The notes beneath the pieces are model-generated. The model saw nothing but the letters and a program-made list of their open reading frames with translations. It did no database searches and was not told where the DNA came from. This document shows positions 26,616 through 35,174 of a stretch of 64,000 bases of DNA, piece after piece (within the stretch, counting starts at the first letter, position 1; the number at the start of each line of letters is the position of its first letter). Source of the DNA: Microbacterium sp. Leaf320 (GTDB taxonomy: Bacteria > Actinomycetota > Actinomycetes > Actinomycetales > Microbacteriaceae); assembly GCF_001423485.1 (NCBI RefSeq), contig NZ_LMOD01000002.1, positions 888,520 to 952,519 of the forward strand, in the 5' to 3' direction. Made by a program: the position numbers and the translations under genes.

Positions 26616-27161
26616 ACGCGGGTGCGGCCAGGCCTCGACGACGTCCTTCGACTCCCTGAGGCCCAGACCCGTGTGCTCCCTCACGAGCTTGATCGCCTGG
26701 ATCTTCTGGTCGGCGGACACGAGCCGGTCGACCTCGGCTGAGACGGATGCCGGCAGTGCGCCGCGCACCGACGACGGCGTGGCCGTGATCGACGAGTGGG
26801 CCGCCGCGGCGTTCGAGACCGCAGCGAGGTGTGGTGCCGTGGTGCTGACCGACCAGTGGTCGATCCGGTCCTTCGCCTCCTGCAGGCGCACGCCGGTGTG
26901 CTGGCGGTAGAGCTTGATGGCATGGATCTTCTGGCCCGCGGCGACGAGCCGGTCGATCTCGGCGATCGCGGCGGGCGTCAGCTGCGAGGCCGAGGCAGTC
27001 GACGTGGAGGAGGAGGCGACCGAGCGGGCCATCGTCGGCGACGGGGTGAACACGTGCGGCTCCGGGGCCTTCGGACGCATCGAGCGCAGTGCGGCACCGA
27101 TGACCACCACGCCGACGGCGACGACGAGGATGACTCCGCCGAGAGCGAGGATGATGTCCAT
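26607..27161 (-). CDS. Membrane-anchored protein with two ribosomal L7/L12 C-terminal-like repeats
   Basis: A 184-residue protein with one N-terminal membrane helix (about 4-26), a Ser/Thr/Ala linker, and two copies (about 66-102 and 141-177) of a motif like the bL12 C-terminal domain: IDRLVAAGQKIHAIKLYRQHTG.RLQEAKDRID and VDRLVSADQKIQAIKLVREHTGLGLRESKDVVE. In bL12 this face recruits translation factors. Here it is tethered to the membrane, and the function is unknown. TAGACT six bases before the ATG suggests a leaderless transcript. Its stop lies inside the eda operator. Confidence 0.8.
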   Translation of the reverse strand: MDIILALGGVILVVAVGVVVIGAALRSMRPKAPEPHVFTPSPTMARSVASSSTSTASASQLTPAAIAEIDRLVAAGQKIHAIKLYRQHTGVRLQEAKDRIDHWSVSTTAPHLAAVSNAAAAHSSITATPSSVRGALPASVSAEVDRLVSADQKIQAIKLVREHTGLGLRESKDVVEAWPHPRRL

Positions 27162-27167
27162 CCGCTC

Positions 27168-27173
27168 AGTCTA
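27168..27173 (-). promoter_or_regulatory. Leaderless -10 box of the L12-like gene
   Basis: Minus-strand TAGACT six bases before the ATG. The 70-base divergent gap to rlmN holds leaderless-type boxes for both genes. Confidence 0.5.
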
Positions 27174-27219
27174 GGGACGCGTGCGCTCCCGCCCCAGGGC
27201 CTTCCCACCCGGCACCGCG

Positions 27220-27225
27220 TACCCT
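27220..27225 (+). promoter_or_regulatory. Leaderless -10 box of rlmN
   Basis: TACCCT six bases before the rlmN ATG. A GGAGA also lies in the spacer, too close to act as an ordinary ribosome site. Confidence 0.45.
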
Positions 27226-27231
27226 GGAGAT

Positions 27232-28521
27232 ATGACCGAGACTCCCCGCACGCGCGAGACGCGCCCCGCCACGGCACCCGCGTCGTCCCGTTCGGGGGCC
27301 ATCCGCTCCACCGGCACCCCGCAGGTGCGCCCCGCGACAGAGGGCTGGACCCAGCAGAAGGACGCCGAGGGGCGGCCGCTGCTGCAGTTCGCGAGCCCCA
27401 AGCGCGGCAAGCCGCCGGTGCACCTCGCCGACCTCACCCCGGCTGAGCGCGTCGAGAAGGTCAAGGAGCTGGGCCTGCCCGGATTCCGAGCGAAGCAGCT
27501 CTCGACCCACTACTTCCGCCACTACACGTCGGATGCCGCCGAGATGACCGACCTCCCGGCCGACACCCGCGAGCAGCTCGTCGCCGGCATGCTCCCGCCG
27601 CTGCTCACCGAGGTGCGTCGCCTCGAGACCGACCGCGGAGACACGATCAAGTTCCTGTGGCGCCTGCACGACGGCGCCCTGGTCGAGTCGGTGCTCATGC
27701 GCTACCCCGGCCGAATCACCCTGTGCGTGTCGTCGCAGGCCGGATGCGGCATGAACTGCCCGTTCTGCGCCACCGGCCAGGCGGGTCTCACCCGCAACAT
27801 GTCGACCGCCGAGATCATCGAGCAGATCGTCCGCGCCAATCGTCTGATCGCCGAGGGTGGCCTCGGCGGCAAGAAGGCCGACGACCACTCGATGGAGCGC
27901 GTCTCGAACATCGTCTTCATGGGCATGGGTGAGCCGCTCGCCAACTACAAGCGCGTGATGGACGCGGTGCGCTCGATGGTCGCCCCGCAGCCCGACGGCC
28001 TGGGCATGAGCGCCCGCGGCATCACGGTGTCGACCGTCGGACTCGTGCCGGCGATCAAGAAGCTCGCCGACGAAGGCATCCCCGTCACCTTCGCGCTGTC
28101 GCTGCATGCACCGGACGACCACCTGCGTGACGAGCTCATTCCGGTGAACTCGCGCTGGAAGGTCGACGAGGCGCTCGACGCCGCATACGACTACTACGCC
28201 AAGACCGGTCGCCGTGTCTCGATCGAGTACGCGCTGATCAAGGACATGAACGATCACGCCTGGCGTGCCGACCTGCTCGCCGACAAGCTCAACGAGCGCG
28301 GTCGCGGCTGGGTGCACGTCAACCCGATCCCGCTGAACCCGACGCCCGGCTCGATCTGGACGTCGTCCGAGCCGTCGGTGCAGAACGAGTTCGTGCGCCG
28401 GCTCAACGACGCCGGCATCCCGACGACCCTCCGCGACACCCGCGGCAAGGAGATCGACGGAGCATGCGGTCAGCTCGTCGCGACGACCGAAGACGAGGCT
28501 GCCTCCGCCGCGATGGCCTGA
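27232..28521 (+). CDS. rlmN: Dual-specificity 23S rRNA/tRNA adenine-C2 methyltransferase RlmN
   Basis: A radical-SAM enzyme that methylates A2503 of 23S rRNA and A37 of some tRNAs. The 429-residue protein has the 4Fe-4S motif CGMNCPFC (C172, C176, C179), the SAM-binding MGMGEPLAN segment, and the C-terminal methyl-carrying Cys in [11 protein letters not shown] 60-residue Thr/Arg-rich N-terminal stretch is longer than in many homologues. The 3' end overlaps the convergent flavodoxin-fold gene by 52 bases. Confidence 0.96.
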   Translation: MTETPRTRETRPATAPASSRSGAIRSTGTPQVRPATEGWTQQKDAEGRPLLQFASPKRGKPPVHLADLTPAERVEKVKELGLPGFRAKQLSTHYFRHYTSDAAEMTDLPADTREQLVAGMLPPLLTEVRRLETDRGDTIKFLWRLHDGALVESVLMRYPGRITLCVSSQAGCGMNCPFCATGQAGLTRNMSTAEIIEQIVRANRLIAEGGLGGKKADDHSMERVSNIVFMGMGEPLANYKRVMDAVRSMVAPQPDGLGMSARGITVSTVGLVPAIKKLADEGIPVTFALSLHAPDDHLRDELIPVNSRWKVDEALDAAYDYYAKTGRRVSIEYALIKDMNDHAWRADLLADKLNERGRGWVHVNPIPLNPTPGSIWTSSEPSVQNEFVRRLNDAGIPTTLRDTRGKEIDGACGQLVATTEDEAASAAMA

Positions 28522-29108
28522 GGCCCGGCGGTGCCGCTCCGATCGCGGAGGCCGTCTCGACGACCCAGCGACTCGGCGCGTGACAGCCACGACTCGATGC
28601 GCGCGGGGCTCGCGTCCTTGACGCCGAGCATCCTGGTCGTGCGCACCGAGCGGATGCCGCAGAACCGCATCGTTCCTCGGGCGACGTGCGTCTGCGCAGG
28701 CAGTCCGGTGAACGGCGTGAGGAACCACGGGGTGTCCGCCAGTAGGAACAGGCGGCCGTTGCGCGCGGGCAGCAACCCCTCGACGAGCCCGAGCTTCGAG
28801 TAGCGGTACTCCTGCTGCGGCAGCAGCGCCCGATCGAAGAAGCCCTTCAGAAGCGCGGGCACCGACCCCCACCAGAGCGGCGTGAACACCACGACCGTCT
28901 GCGCCTCTGCCAGTGCGCGCTTGGCGTCGATCAGGTCGGGTTCGAGCTCCATGCGCTGGCGGTAGCCGAAGCGCAACGACGGGTCGAAGTCGAGATCGCG
29001 CAGGGCGATGATGCGGGCATCGCCGTGTGCCGCGGCGTAGCGCCGAGCGAGTTCTGCGGTGAGGGACAGGGCATCCGGGTGGCCGTCGATGATCAGTGCG
29101 GAAGACAT
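28470..29108 (-). CDS. NAD(P)H quinone oxidoreductase, flavodoxin_2 family
   Basis: A 212-residue FMN-dependent quinone reductase of the NQO1/MdaB/KefF type. The flavodoxin-like N-terminus reads [14 protein letters not shown], and [26 protein letters not shown] is the diagnostic segment around the flavin. It is divergent from a TetR regulator, and two near-perfect 13-bp palindromes lie between them, so quinone-type stress induction is likely. The last 52 bases overlap rlmN on the other strand; codons beyond residue 185 are low-complexity. Confidence 0.9.
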   Translation of the reverse strand: MSSALIIDGHPDALSLTAELARRYAAAHGDARIIALRDLDFDPSLRFGYRQRMELEPDLIDAKRALAEAQTVVVFTPLWWGSVPALLKGFFDRALLPQQEYRYSKLGLVEGLLPARNGRLFLLADTPWFLTPFTGLPAQTHVARGTMRFCGIRSVRTTRMLGVKDASPARIESWLSRAESLGRRDGLRDRSGTAGPQAIAAEAASSSVVATS

Positions 29109-29121
29109 GCGGGCTCCTATG

Positions 29122-29154
29122 TTGACAGTGTCAAGTAATTGTGGACACTGTCAA
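29122..29154. promoter_or_regulatory. Paired TetR operators in the divergent region
   Basis: TTGACAGTGTCAA (29122-29134) is a perfect 13-bp palindrome. TGGACACTGTCAA (29142-29154) is a second copy with one mismatch, centres 20 bp apart, about two helical turns. They sit between the TetR gene and the quinone reductase. Confidence 0.75.
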
Positions 29155-29165
29155 GATAGGTAACA

Positions 29166-29744
29166 ATGTTGCTTGTGTCAAGTTCCCGATCCGGCTATCA
29201 CCACGGCGACCTCGCCCACGCCCTCGAGGCGGCGGCGATGCAGCTGCTCGCAGAGAAGCCGGCGGGGGAGATCAGCCTGCGCGAGGTCGCTCGCGCCGCC
29301 GATGTGAGCCACAACGCCCCGTACCACCACTTCTCCGACCGTCGTGGACTGCTCAAGGTGCTCGCCGAGCGGAGCATGAGCGACCTCGTGACCGCGGTGC
29401 GCGTGGCGATCGAGGCGGCGCCCGACCCCGCATCCGCCGCGATCGAAGGCGGAGCCGCCTACATCCGCTTCGCGGTCGAGCACCCGCACGGCTTCGACGT
29501 GATCTATGACCCGACAGTGTGCATCCCCGGTGAGCCGAGCGAGACCATGGCGCCGCTGATCGTCGAGCTCGAAGAGCTGCTGTCGACCGCATCCGTCGCC
29601 GCAGGCCTCGAGACCGAAAGCGGCGTCACCGGCGTCTGGGGCCTCGTGCACGGCCTCGGCACCCTGTGCGCCGCAGGACACTTCTCGCTCGACGATGCGC
29701 TCGCCGCGAGTGCCGATACGCTCACCCGCATGCTCCCTCGCTGA
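29166..29744 (+). CDS. TetR/AcrR family transcriptional regulator
   Basis: A 192-residue repressor. The N-terminal helix-turn-helix spans about residues 10-55 (SGYHHGDLAHALEAAAMQLLAEKPAGEISLREVARAADVSHNAPYHHFSDRRGLL), typical of the YHHGDL subgroup. The C-terminal half is the ligand and dimer domain. It is divergent from the quinone reductase and separated by paired operators, so it probably represses both genes. The start may be the ATG at 29166 or an in-frame GTG at 29175; no strong ribosome site decides. Confidence 0.9.
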   Translation: MLLVSSSRSGYHHGDLAHALEAAAMQLLAEKPAGEISLREVARAADVSHNAPYHHFSDRRGLLKVLAERSMSDLVTAVRVAIEAAPDPASAAIEGGAAYIRFAVEHPHGFDVIYDPTVCIPGEPSETMAPLIVELEELLSTASVAAGLETESGVTGVWGLVHGLGTLCAAGHFSLDDALAASADTLTRMLPR

Positions 29745-29811
29745 CCCTTCTCAGAACACAGCAGAGGCGGAAACACAGGGTTCGTGCACGTTATCCACAG
29801 GCGACCTTTCG

Positions 29812-29817
29812 TAGATT
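29812..29817 (+). promoter_or_regulatory. Leaderless -10 box of the DUF4407 gene
   Basis: TAGATT exactly six bases before the ATG at 29824. Confidence 0.5.
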
Positions 29818-29823
29818 GTCGGG

Positions 29824-31455
29824 ATGCCCTATTCCGCTCACCGCCCAGGACGGTTCGACTCGCAGGGTCGCATCATCCTCGACAGCGACCCGAACGCTGA
29901 CACGGACGACCTCGACTTCCTGCGCGCGTACGAGCCCACGGGTGCCGATCTGCAGGAGCCGCAGCAGGCCGACCCGACCCCCGCGTCCGAGTCGGAGCCG
30001 GAGCAGGATGCCCAGGCATCCGCTCGTCCGGTGCGTGAGCCGAAGCCGCGTCGCCAGCCGCGCGAGCGCACTCCCCGAGTGCCGGGGTCGCGTCTGCGGA
30101 AGCTCGCGATCCTCGGCGGGGCCGAGGGCGAGATCCTCGACCGCGTGCCCGGTGAGACCCCTCGGTTCGTGCAGATGTTCTTCGTGCTCGCCGGCACCGC
30201 GCTGGTCTCGGCGATCTCGATGCTGTTCGCGCTGACCACGGGCGTGCAGGCCGCGATCTGGCTGGCCGTGCCGCTCGCGATCGTGTGGGCGCTGATCATC
30301 TTCAACCTCGACCGCTTCCTCACGTCGACCATGTCGTCGACCCGCAACGTCTGGCGGCTCATCGGACTCGCGATCCCCCGTGTGATCATGGCCGCGATCA
30401 TCGGCTTCGTCGTCGCCGAGCCGCTCGTGCTGCAGATCTTCCACAACGACATCGCGCGCGAGGTCGCCTCGACCAACATCACGCAGGCGCAGGCCGACCA
30501 GGATGCGCTCGAGACGGGCCCGGAGAAGAAGGCGCTGGATGCCGCATCCGACCGCGTCGCCGAGCTCGAGAACCAGGCGGCCACGGGCATCGTCGCCGGC
30601 ACCGACTCGTCGTCCGCGAGCGAATCTGCAGCCCAGACCACGGTCGACGACCTCACCGCCAAGATGACCGCTCAGCAGGGCGTCATCGACCAGGCGCGCA
30701 TTCTGTACCAGTGCGAGCTCACCGGCGAGGGAGCAGGCACGGTCCCCGGCTGCACCGGCGTGAACGGCGAGGGCGCGAGCTCGGATGCCGCCCAGGCTCA
30801 GCTCGCCGAGGCGCAGCAGACCTACGACGCGCTCGCCGCCCAGCTGCGCACCGCGAACGAGGAGCTCGCCGCCGCAGGCACCGCCGCGAAGGAGAACACC
30901 AGCACCTCCGAGACGCAGAACCGCGAGGAGGCGCAGTCGCAGCTCCCCGCCGCGCGCGACAGCTACGACACCGCGCTCGCCGCCTACAACGCGCGAGCCG
31001 AGTCCGTGGCGTCCGGCAACGCAGGGGCGATCGGACTGCTCAGCCAGATCAGCGGACTGAACAGGCTGAGCGAGAAGGAGCCCACGATCCTCTGGGCCCA
31101 CATCCTGATCGCGGCGCTGTTCTTCATGATCGAGCTGCTTCCGGTGCTCGTGAAGGTGCTCACGTCCTACGGCGACCCGTCGCTCTATGAGAAGGCCGCC
31201 GCCATCCGCAGGCAGGTCGCACTCGACAAGGTCACGGCCGAAGGATTCCGCGACCGAGCGGCGATCGTGACCGTGCAGTCGGAGGGTATTCAGGCGGATG
31301 CTTCGCCGACCGAGCCGCAGACCAGAGCGGAGCGCAAGGAAGCCGAGCAGGCGGCACAGGAGCGCGCGCAGGCCGAGGAGCGCGAGCTCGCGGAGAAGCG
31401 CGCCCAGGCGCAGACGCTGGAGGAGCAGGAGCAGCTGGTCGAGCCCCGCGTCTGA
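29824..31455 (+). CDS. DUF4407 domain membrane protein
   Basis: A 543-residue protein of unknown function. A charged, proline-rich N-terminal segment (1-95) is followed by three membrane helices (about 117-138, 143-161, 179-206), a long extracytoplasmic Ala/Gln/Glu-rich coiled coil (about 210-415), a fourth helix (about 422-446) and a highly charged C-terminal helix rich in RAERKEAEQAAQ-type repeats. The FNLDRFL segment is typical of DUF4407. The architecture suggests a structural or sensing role at the envelope. TAGATT six bases upstream supports a leaderless start. Confidence 0.9.
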   Translation: MPYSAHRPGRFDSQGRIILDSDPNADTDDLDFLRAYEPTGADLQEPQQADPTPASESEPEQDAQASARPVREPKPRRQPRERTPRVPGSRLRKLAILGGAEGEILDRVPGETPRFVQMFFVLAGTALVSAISMLFALTTGVQAAIWLAVPLAIVWALIIFNLDRFLTSTMSSTRNVWRLIGLAIPRVIMAAIIGFVVAEPLVLQIFHNDIAREVASTNITQAQADQDALETGPEKKALDAASDRVAELENQAATGIVAGTDSSSASESAAQTTVDDLTAKMTAQQGVIDQARILYQCELTGEGAGTVPGCTGVNGEGASSDAAQAQLAEAQQTYDALAAQLRTANEELAAAGTAAKENTSTSETQNREEAQSQLPAARDSYDTALAAYNARAESVASGNAGAIGLLSQISGLNRLSEKEPTILWAHILIAALFFMIELLPVLVKVLTSYGDPSLYEKAAAIRRQVALDKVTAEGFRDRAAIVTVQSEGIQADASPTEPQTRAERKEAEQAAQERAQAEERELAEKRAQAQTLEEQEQLVEPRV

Positions 31456-31465
31456 GGACGCGGGG
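31444..31465 (+). terminator. Hairpin embracing the DUF4407 stop codon
   Basis: A 9-bp stem (31444-31452 with 31457-31465) whose four-base loop includes most of the TGA stop. It resembles a terminator fused to the end of the coding region. Confidence 0.55.
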
Positions 31466-31497
31466 GTCCGGTGCTGCTTCGGCGCGCTGGTCCGGCG

Positions 31498-31598
31498 TTC
31501 CGGTCGCAGTTTGCGCCGCTTCGCTCCGGCGTCGTGGGGTTCCGGTCGCAGTTTGCGCCGCTCGTGCTCGCGCCGGACGGCATCAACTGCGACCGGAA
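31498..31598. repeat. Direct and inverted copies of a 23-bp intergenic element
   Basis: TTCCGGTCGCAGTTTGCGCC and three further bases occur identically at 31498-31520 and 31540-31562. A partly conserved inverted copy lies at 31579-31598 (its last 15 bases fully complementary), so copy two and copy three could fold into a hairpin. The 205-base intergenic gap holds no gene. It looks like a REP-type element and may recur genome-wide. Confidence 0.65.
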
Positions 31599-31660
31599 GC
31601 CGCGGCGAGGGGTCAGGCCGCGCGGCGGCCTTGATGGCTGCGGCCGAAGCGAATCGGCGA

Positions 31661-32143
31661 CTACTCGAAGAGGCCGGTCAGTACCACTGTTCTGGTAGCG
31701 GGATCGATCGCGACCGAGGCACTGTAGCCTGCGGCCGAGAACAGGGTGTCCAGCTCGGCGGAGCCTTCGAAGGGCCCCGCGGGCACCTGGGAAGCCATGC
31801 CCGGCACCAGGGCGGGAGCGTCGATCTGCTCAAGGCCGCCGGCACTGCGCAGCGCCTCGATCTCGGACTCGGGGAGTGTCGCGACGACGTCCACCCAGTA
31901 GGTGGAGGGGCCGATGTCACTCGACCCGGTCGTGCCGCCCATCCACTCCACCGATTCGGCTGCGCTGAGCTGCGGGTAGCGCTTCGCGATGGGAGCGAGG
32001 TCTGTGCGCAGAACACCATCGCCCTGCTTCTCTGCGGTTCCGTCGGTCACCGTCGTCTCCGTCGGCTCGGGGATGGCCGGAGTGCACGCGGTGACTCCGA
32101 TGGTCATCGCGGCAAGCAGCAGCAGGAAGAAGTATCGACGCAT
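31661..32143 (-). CDS. Putative lipoprotein of unknown function
   Basis: A 160-residue secreted lipoprotein: a basic start, a hydrophobic core and the lipobox VTAC with Cys20, then a Thr/Pro/Glu-rich linker. The mature part (about 50-160) is soluble and acidic, with SYWVDVVATLPESEIEALR-like stretches, and shows no catalytic motif I recognise. I use the ATG at 32143 because the signal peptide begins there. A 54-base in-frame extension upstream would spoil the signal sequence. It is a single-gene unit between opposing neighbours. Confidence 0.75.
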   Translation of the reverse strand: MRRYFFLLLLAAMTIGVTACTPAIPEPTETTVTDGTAEKQGDGVLRTDLAPIAKRYPQLSAAESVEWMGGTTGSSDIGPSTYWVDVVATLPESEIEALRSAGGLEQIDAPALVPGMASQVPAGPFEGSAELDTLFSAAGYSASVAIDPATRTVVLTGLFE

Positions 32144-32229
32144 GACGGTCTGCCTGCCTTCCGCGGGAGAGTCCCAGAAGGATATCTGACCGGTCACGGA
32201 GATCCGGGCCCGGTGTCTGCGACGGCCGG

Positions 32230-32235
32230 TAGCGT
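32230..32235 (+). promoter_or_regulatory. Leaderless -10 box of the aldo/keto reductase
   Basis: TAGCGT six bases before the ATG at 32242. Confidence 0.5.
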
Positions 32236-32241
32236 TGTCGC

Positions 32242-33255
32242 ATGGTCAACTATCGTTATCTCGGCAACAGCGGTCTCAAGGTCTCTGAGATCACCTACGG
32301 CAACTGGGTCACCCATGCTTCACAGGTCGGCGACGACGCCGCCGTCAAGACCGTGCACGCGGCGCTCGACGCCGGCATCACCACATTCGACACGGCCGAC
32401 ACGTACGCGAACACCGCGGCTGAGGTCGTGCTCGGCAAGGCGCTCGAGGGTCAGCGTCGCGAGAGCCTCGAGATCTTCACGAAGGTCTACTTCCCGACCG
32501 GCCCCAAGGGCCCGAACGACACCGGCCTGAGCCGTAAGCACATCCTCGAGTCGATCAACGGCTCGCTGAAGCGACTCGGCACCGACTACGTCGACCTCTA
32601 CCAGGCGCACCGCTTCGACTATGAGACCCCGCTGGAAGAGACCTTCCAGGCGTTCGCCGACGTCGTCCGTCAGGGCAAGGCCCTCTACATCGGCGTCTCC
32701 GAGTGGACGGCAGAGCAGCTTCGCGACGGCCACGCTCTCGCGAAGCAGCTCGGGGTGCAGCTCATCTCGAACCAGCCGCAGTACTCGATGCTGCACCGCG
32801 TGATCGAGGGCAAGGTCGTGCCGGCGTCCGAAGAGCTCGGCATCTCGCAGATCGTCTGGTCGCCGATGGCGCAGGGCGTGCTCTCGGGCAAATACCTGCC
32901 GGGTCAGCCTGTCCCCGACGGCTCGCGCGCGACCGACCCGCACAGCGGAGCGGACTTCATCAAGAGCTTCCTGAAGGACGACATCCTCACCGCCGTGCAG
33001 AAGCTGAAGCCGATCGCCGAAGAGGCCGGCCTCTCGATGCCGCAGCTCGCGATCGCGTGGGTGCTGCAGAACCCGAACGTCGCGGCGGCCCTGGTCGGCG
33101 CCTCGCGCCCCGAGCAGCTCGCCGACACGGTCAAGGCCTCCGGTGTGACGCTCGACGCCGACACGCTCGCCGCGATCGACACCGCGCTGGGTGACACGGT
33201 CAACCGCGACGCCGAGGCGACGTACTCGATGTCGCCGAAGGCGCGCATGGTCTGA
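32242..33255 (+). CDS. Aldo/keto reductase, Kv-beta/YghZ-like
   Basis: A 337-residue NADPH-dependent TIM-barrel oxidoreductase. The catalytic tetrad is visible: Asp and Tyr in FDTADTYANT, Lys in IFTKVY and His in YQAHRFD. C-terminal cofactor residues lie in VGASRPEQLADTVKA. The sequence NQPQYSMLHRVIEGKVVPASEELGI places it near potassium-channel beta subunits and YghZ-type methylglyoxal reductases. Its physiological substrate cannot be told. It is a monocistronic gene with a leaderless-type promoter and a very strong terminator. Confidence 0.93.
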   Translation: MVNYRYLGNSGLKVSEITYGNWVTHASQVGDDAAVKTVHAALDAGITTFDTADTYANTAAEVVLGKALEGQRRESLEIFTKVYFPTGPKGPNDTGLSRKHILESINGSLKRLGTDYVDLYQAHRFDYETPLEETFQAFADVVRQGKALYIGVSEWTAEQLRDGHALAKQLGVQLISNQPQYSMLHRVIEGKVVPASEELGISQIVWSPMAQGVLSGKYLPGQPVPDGSRATDPHSGADFIKSFLKDDILTAVQKLKPIAEEAGLSMPQLAIAWVLQNPNVAAALVGASRPEQLADTVKASGVTLDADTLAAIDTALGDTVNRDAEATYSMSPKARMV

Positions 33256-33262
33256 CAGCCCG

Positions 33263-33307
33263 CATGACGAAGGCCGCCGTTCGGGATGAACGGCGGCCTT
33301 CGTCATG
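33263..33307. terminator. Perfect 20-bp-stem bidirectional terminator
   Basis: Arms 33263-33282 and 33288-33307 pair without mismatch around GGGAT, between the convergent aldo/keto reductase and ABC permease genes. Confidence 0.92.
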
Positions 33308-33318
33308 TGTGAGGAGAC

Positions 33319-34224
33319 CTACTCCTTGACGGCCCCGGCTGTCAGCCCCTGCACGATCCAACGGCTCGCGAGAGCGAACATCACCATGGTCGGCAGGATC
33401 GTCAGCACGGCTGCGGCGCTCATCGAGCCCCAGTCGATGTTGAACGTCGAGATGAAGCCGTTCAGCGCCGAAGGCACCGTGCGGTTGGCATCGGTGTTCA
33501 TCAGCACGACCGACAGGAACAGCTCGTTCCAGCAGTTGACGAAGTTGAAGATGAACGCCGCGATGATGCCAGGGGTCATCACCGGAACGAGCACCCGGAA
33601 CAGGGCGCCGAAGCGCGAGCATCCGTCGATCATCGCCGCCTCTTCGAGCGCGTCGGGGACGTTCTCGAAGAAGCCGCGGAGCATGACCGTGGAGAACGGG
33701 ATGCAGACCGCGATGTACACGAGGATCAGACCCGGCTTGGTGTCGACGAGCCCGAGGTCGGTCATCATCGAGTACAGCGGCCCGAGCGCGATGAACGCGG
33801 GGATCATCTGCGTCAGCAGGAACGCGACCAGCACCGTGCCCTTGCCGCGGAACTCGAAGCGGGCGATCACGTAGGCGCTGAGCAGCGCGATCAGCGTCGC
33901 CACCGCGCCCGCGATCGTGGCCACGATCGCGGAGTTCGCGAGGAAGACCCCGAACGAGCTCTGCTGGAACAGGCTGACGTAGTTGTCGAACGAGGGCTCA
34001 CTCGGCCAGTACTCGATAGGGAACGAGTTGATCGTGCCCGGTGACTTGAACGACGTCAGCGCGATCCAGTACAGCGGGAACAGCGTGATGACGAGCCAGA
34101 GGCCGAGCCCGACGACGCGGATGACGCCGCCGACCGAGGCCTTGCGCTTCGGGCGCGGTGCCTTCGCGATGTCGGGGACGGTGAGACGCCGGGTCTCGGT
34201 GACCGTGGTTCCGGTGATGGTCAT
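33319..34224 (-). CDS. Carbohydrate ABC transporter permease (MalG/CUT1 type)
   Basis: A 301-residue inner-membrane permease with six helices after a 40-residue cytosolic start. The EAA loop EEAAMIDGCSRFGALFRVLVPVMTPG contacts the ATPase. It is the last gene of the set substrate-binding protein-permease-permease, and its ATG overlaps the stop of the other permease. No ATPase gene belongs to the operon, so a shared MsiK-type ATPase elsewhere is expected, as in other actinobacterial CUT1 systems. Substrate unknown. Confidence 0.92.
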   Translation of the reverse strand: MTITGTTVTETRRLTVPDIAKAPRPKRKASVGGVIRVVGLGLWLVITLFPLYWIALTSFKSPGTINSFPIEYWPSEPSFDNYVSLFQQSSFGVFLANSAIVATIAGAVATLIALLSAYVIARFEFRGKGTVLVAFLLTQMIPAFIALGPLYSMMTDLGLVDTKPGLILVYIAVCIPFSTVMLRGFFENVPDALEEAAMIDGCSRFGALFRVLVPVMTPGIIAAFIFNFVNCWNELFLSVVLMNTDANRTVPSALNGFISTFNIDWGSMSAAAVLTILPTMVMFALASRWIVQGLTAGAVKE

Positions 34225-35171
34225 CGCTGCACCTTCCGCATCGCCATCAGGTAGAACGCGCAGAACACGAACAGGAACGCGACGACGATGAGTCCGATCG
34301 CGCTCGCGATGCCGTAGTTGCCCTGCTGGGTGTAGTTGATCATCCACGTCGTGATGATGTGCGTCTGGTTCGCCGGTCCGCCGTTCGTCATCGCGTAGAT
34401 GATGTCGGGGAAGTTGAAGATCCAGATGATGCGCAGCAGGATCGTCAGCAGCAGCGTCATCGAGATGTACGGGATGATGATCGAGAACAGCTGGCGCACC
34501 TTGCCTGCACCGTCGAGGCTCGCGGCCTCGAGCATCTCGTCAGGCACCGACTGGAGCGCTGCGAGGATCATGATCGCGAAGAACGTCACGCCGTACCAGA
34601 TGTTGGCCACGATGACCGCGAACATCGCGAGCTTCGGATCGGCCAGCCAGGGCAGCGGCGCGTCGATCAGGCCCGCCTTCATGAGCAGGTCGTTCACGAC
34701 GCCGAACTCGGCGTTGAACATCCAGCGGAACAGCATCCCGATGAGGAATCCCGAGACGGCCCACGGGAAGAACACGAGCGCCTGGTAGAGCCCGCGGAAG
34801 CGGAACCTCTTGCGCAGCGCGAGGGCGATCAGGAAGCCGATCACGAGCTGCGGCACGAGCGAGCCGACGACCCAGAGGACGGAGTTCCAGGCGACGACCG
34901 GGAAGGCCGGGTCCTGGAACACGGTGACGAAGTTGTCGAAGCCCACCCAGGGGGTCGACGTGAGGTCCCACAGGTTCCAGTCGTGGAAGGCCATGCGTGC
35001 GCCCTGCAGCATGGGCCAGTAGGTGAACCAGCACACGAACACGATCGCCGGGGCCATGAAGGCCAGCAGCGTCAGCGCGTGGCGGCCACGGAAGGGGCGG
35101 CGCCGGCGGGATGCCGGGGAGGCCCCGCCGGCGGTGCCGACGGAGCCCCCTTCGAGTGCGGTCCGGGTCAC
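34221..35171 (-). CDS. Carbohydrate ABC transporter permease (MalF/CUT1 type)
   Basis: A 316-residue permease with six hydrophobic helices after a basic N-terminal tail. The EAA loop EMLEAASLDGAGKVRQLFSIIIPYI is intact. It forms the heterodimeric channel with the MalG-type permease encoded next, which it overlaps by four bases, and starts three bases after the substrate-binding protein gene (GTG start). The coupling indicates stoichiometric production of the pair. Confidence 0.92.
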   Translation of the reverse strand: MTRTALEGGSVGTAGGASPASRRRRPFRGRHALTLLAFMAPAIVFVCWFTYWPMLQGARMAFHDWNLWDLTSTPWVGFDNFVTVFQDPAFPVVAWNSVLWVVGSLVPQLVIGFLIALALRKRFRFRGLYQALVFFPWAVSGFLIGMLFRWMFNAEFGVVNDLLMKAGLIDAPLPWLADPKLAMFAVIVANIWYGVTFFAIMILAALQSVPDEMLEAASLDGAGKVRQLFSIIIPYISMTLLLTILLRIIWIFNFPDIIYAMTNGGPANQTHIITTWMINYTQQGNYGIASAIGLIVVAFLFVFCAFYLMAMRKVQR

Positions 35172-35174
35172 GGA

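Noticed and set aside
29791..29799. TTATCCACA, identical to the DnaA box consensus
   Set aside because: A single copy with no cluster, AT-rich region or dnaA/dnaN neighbour, so not an origin.
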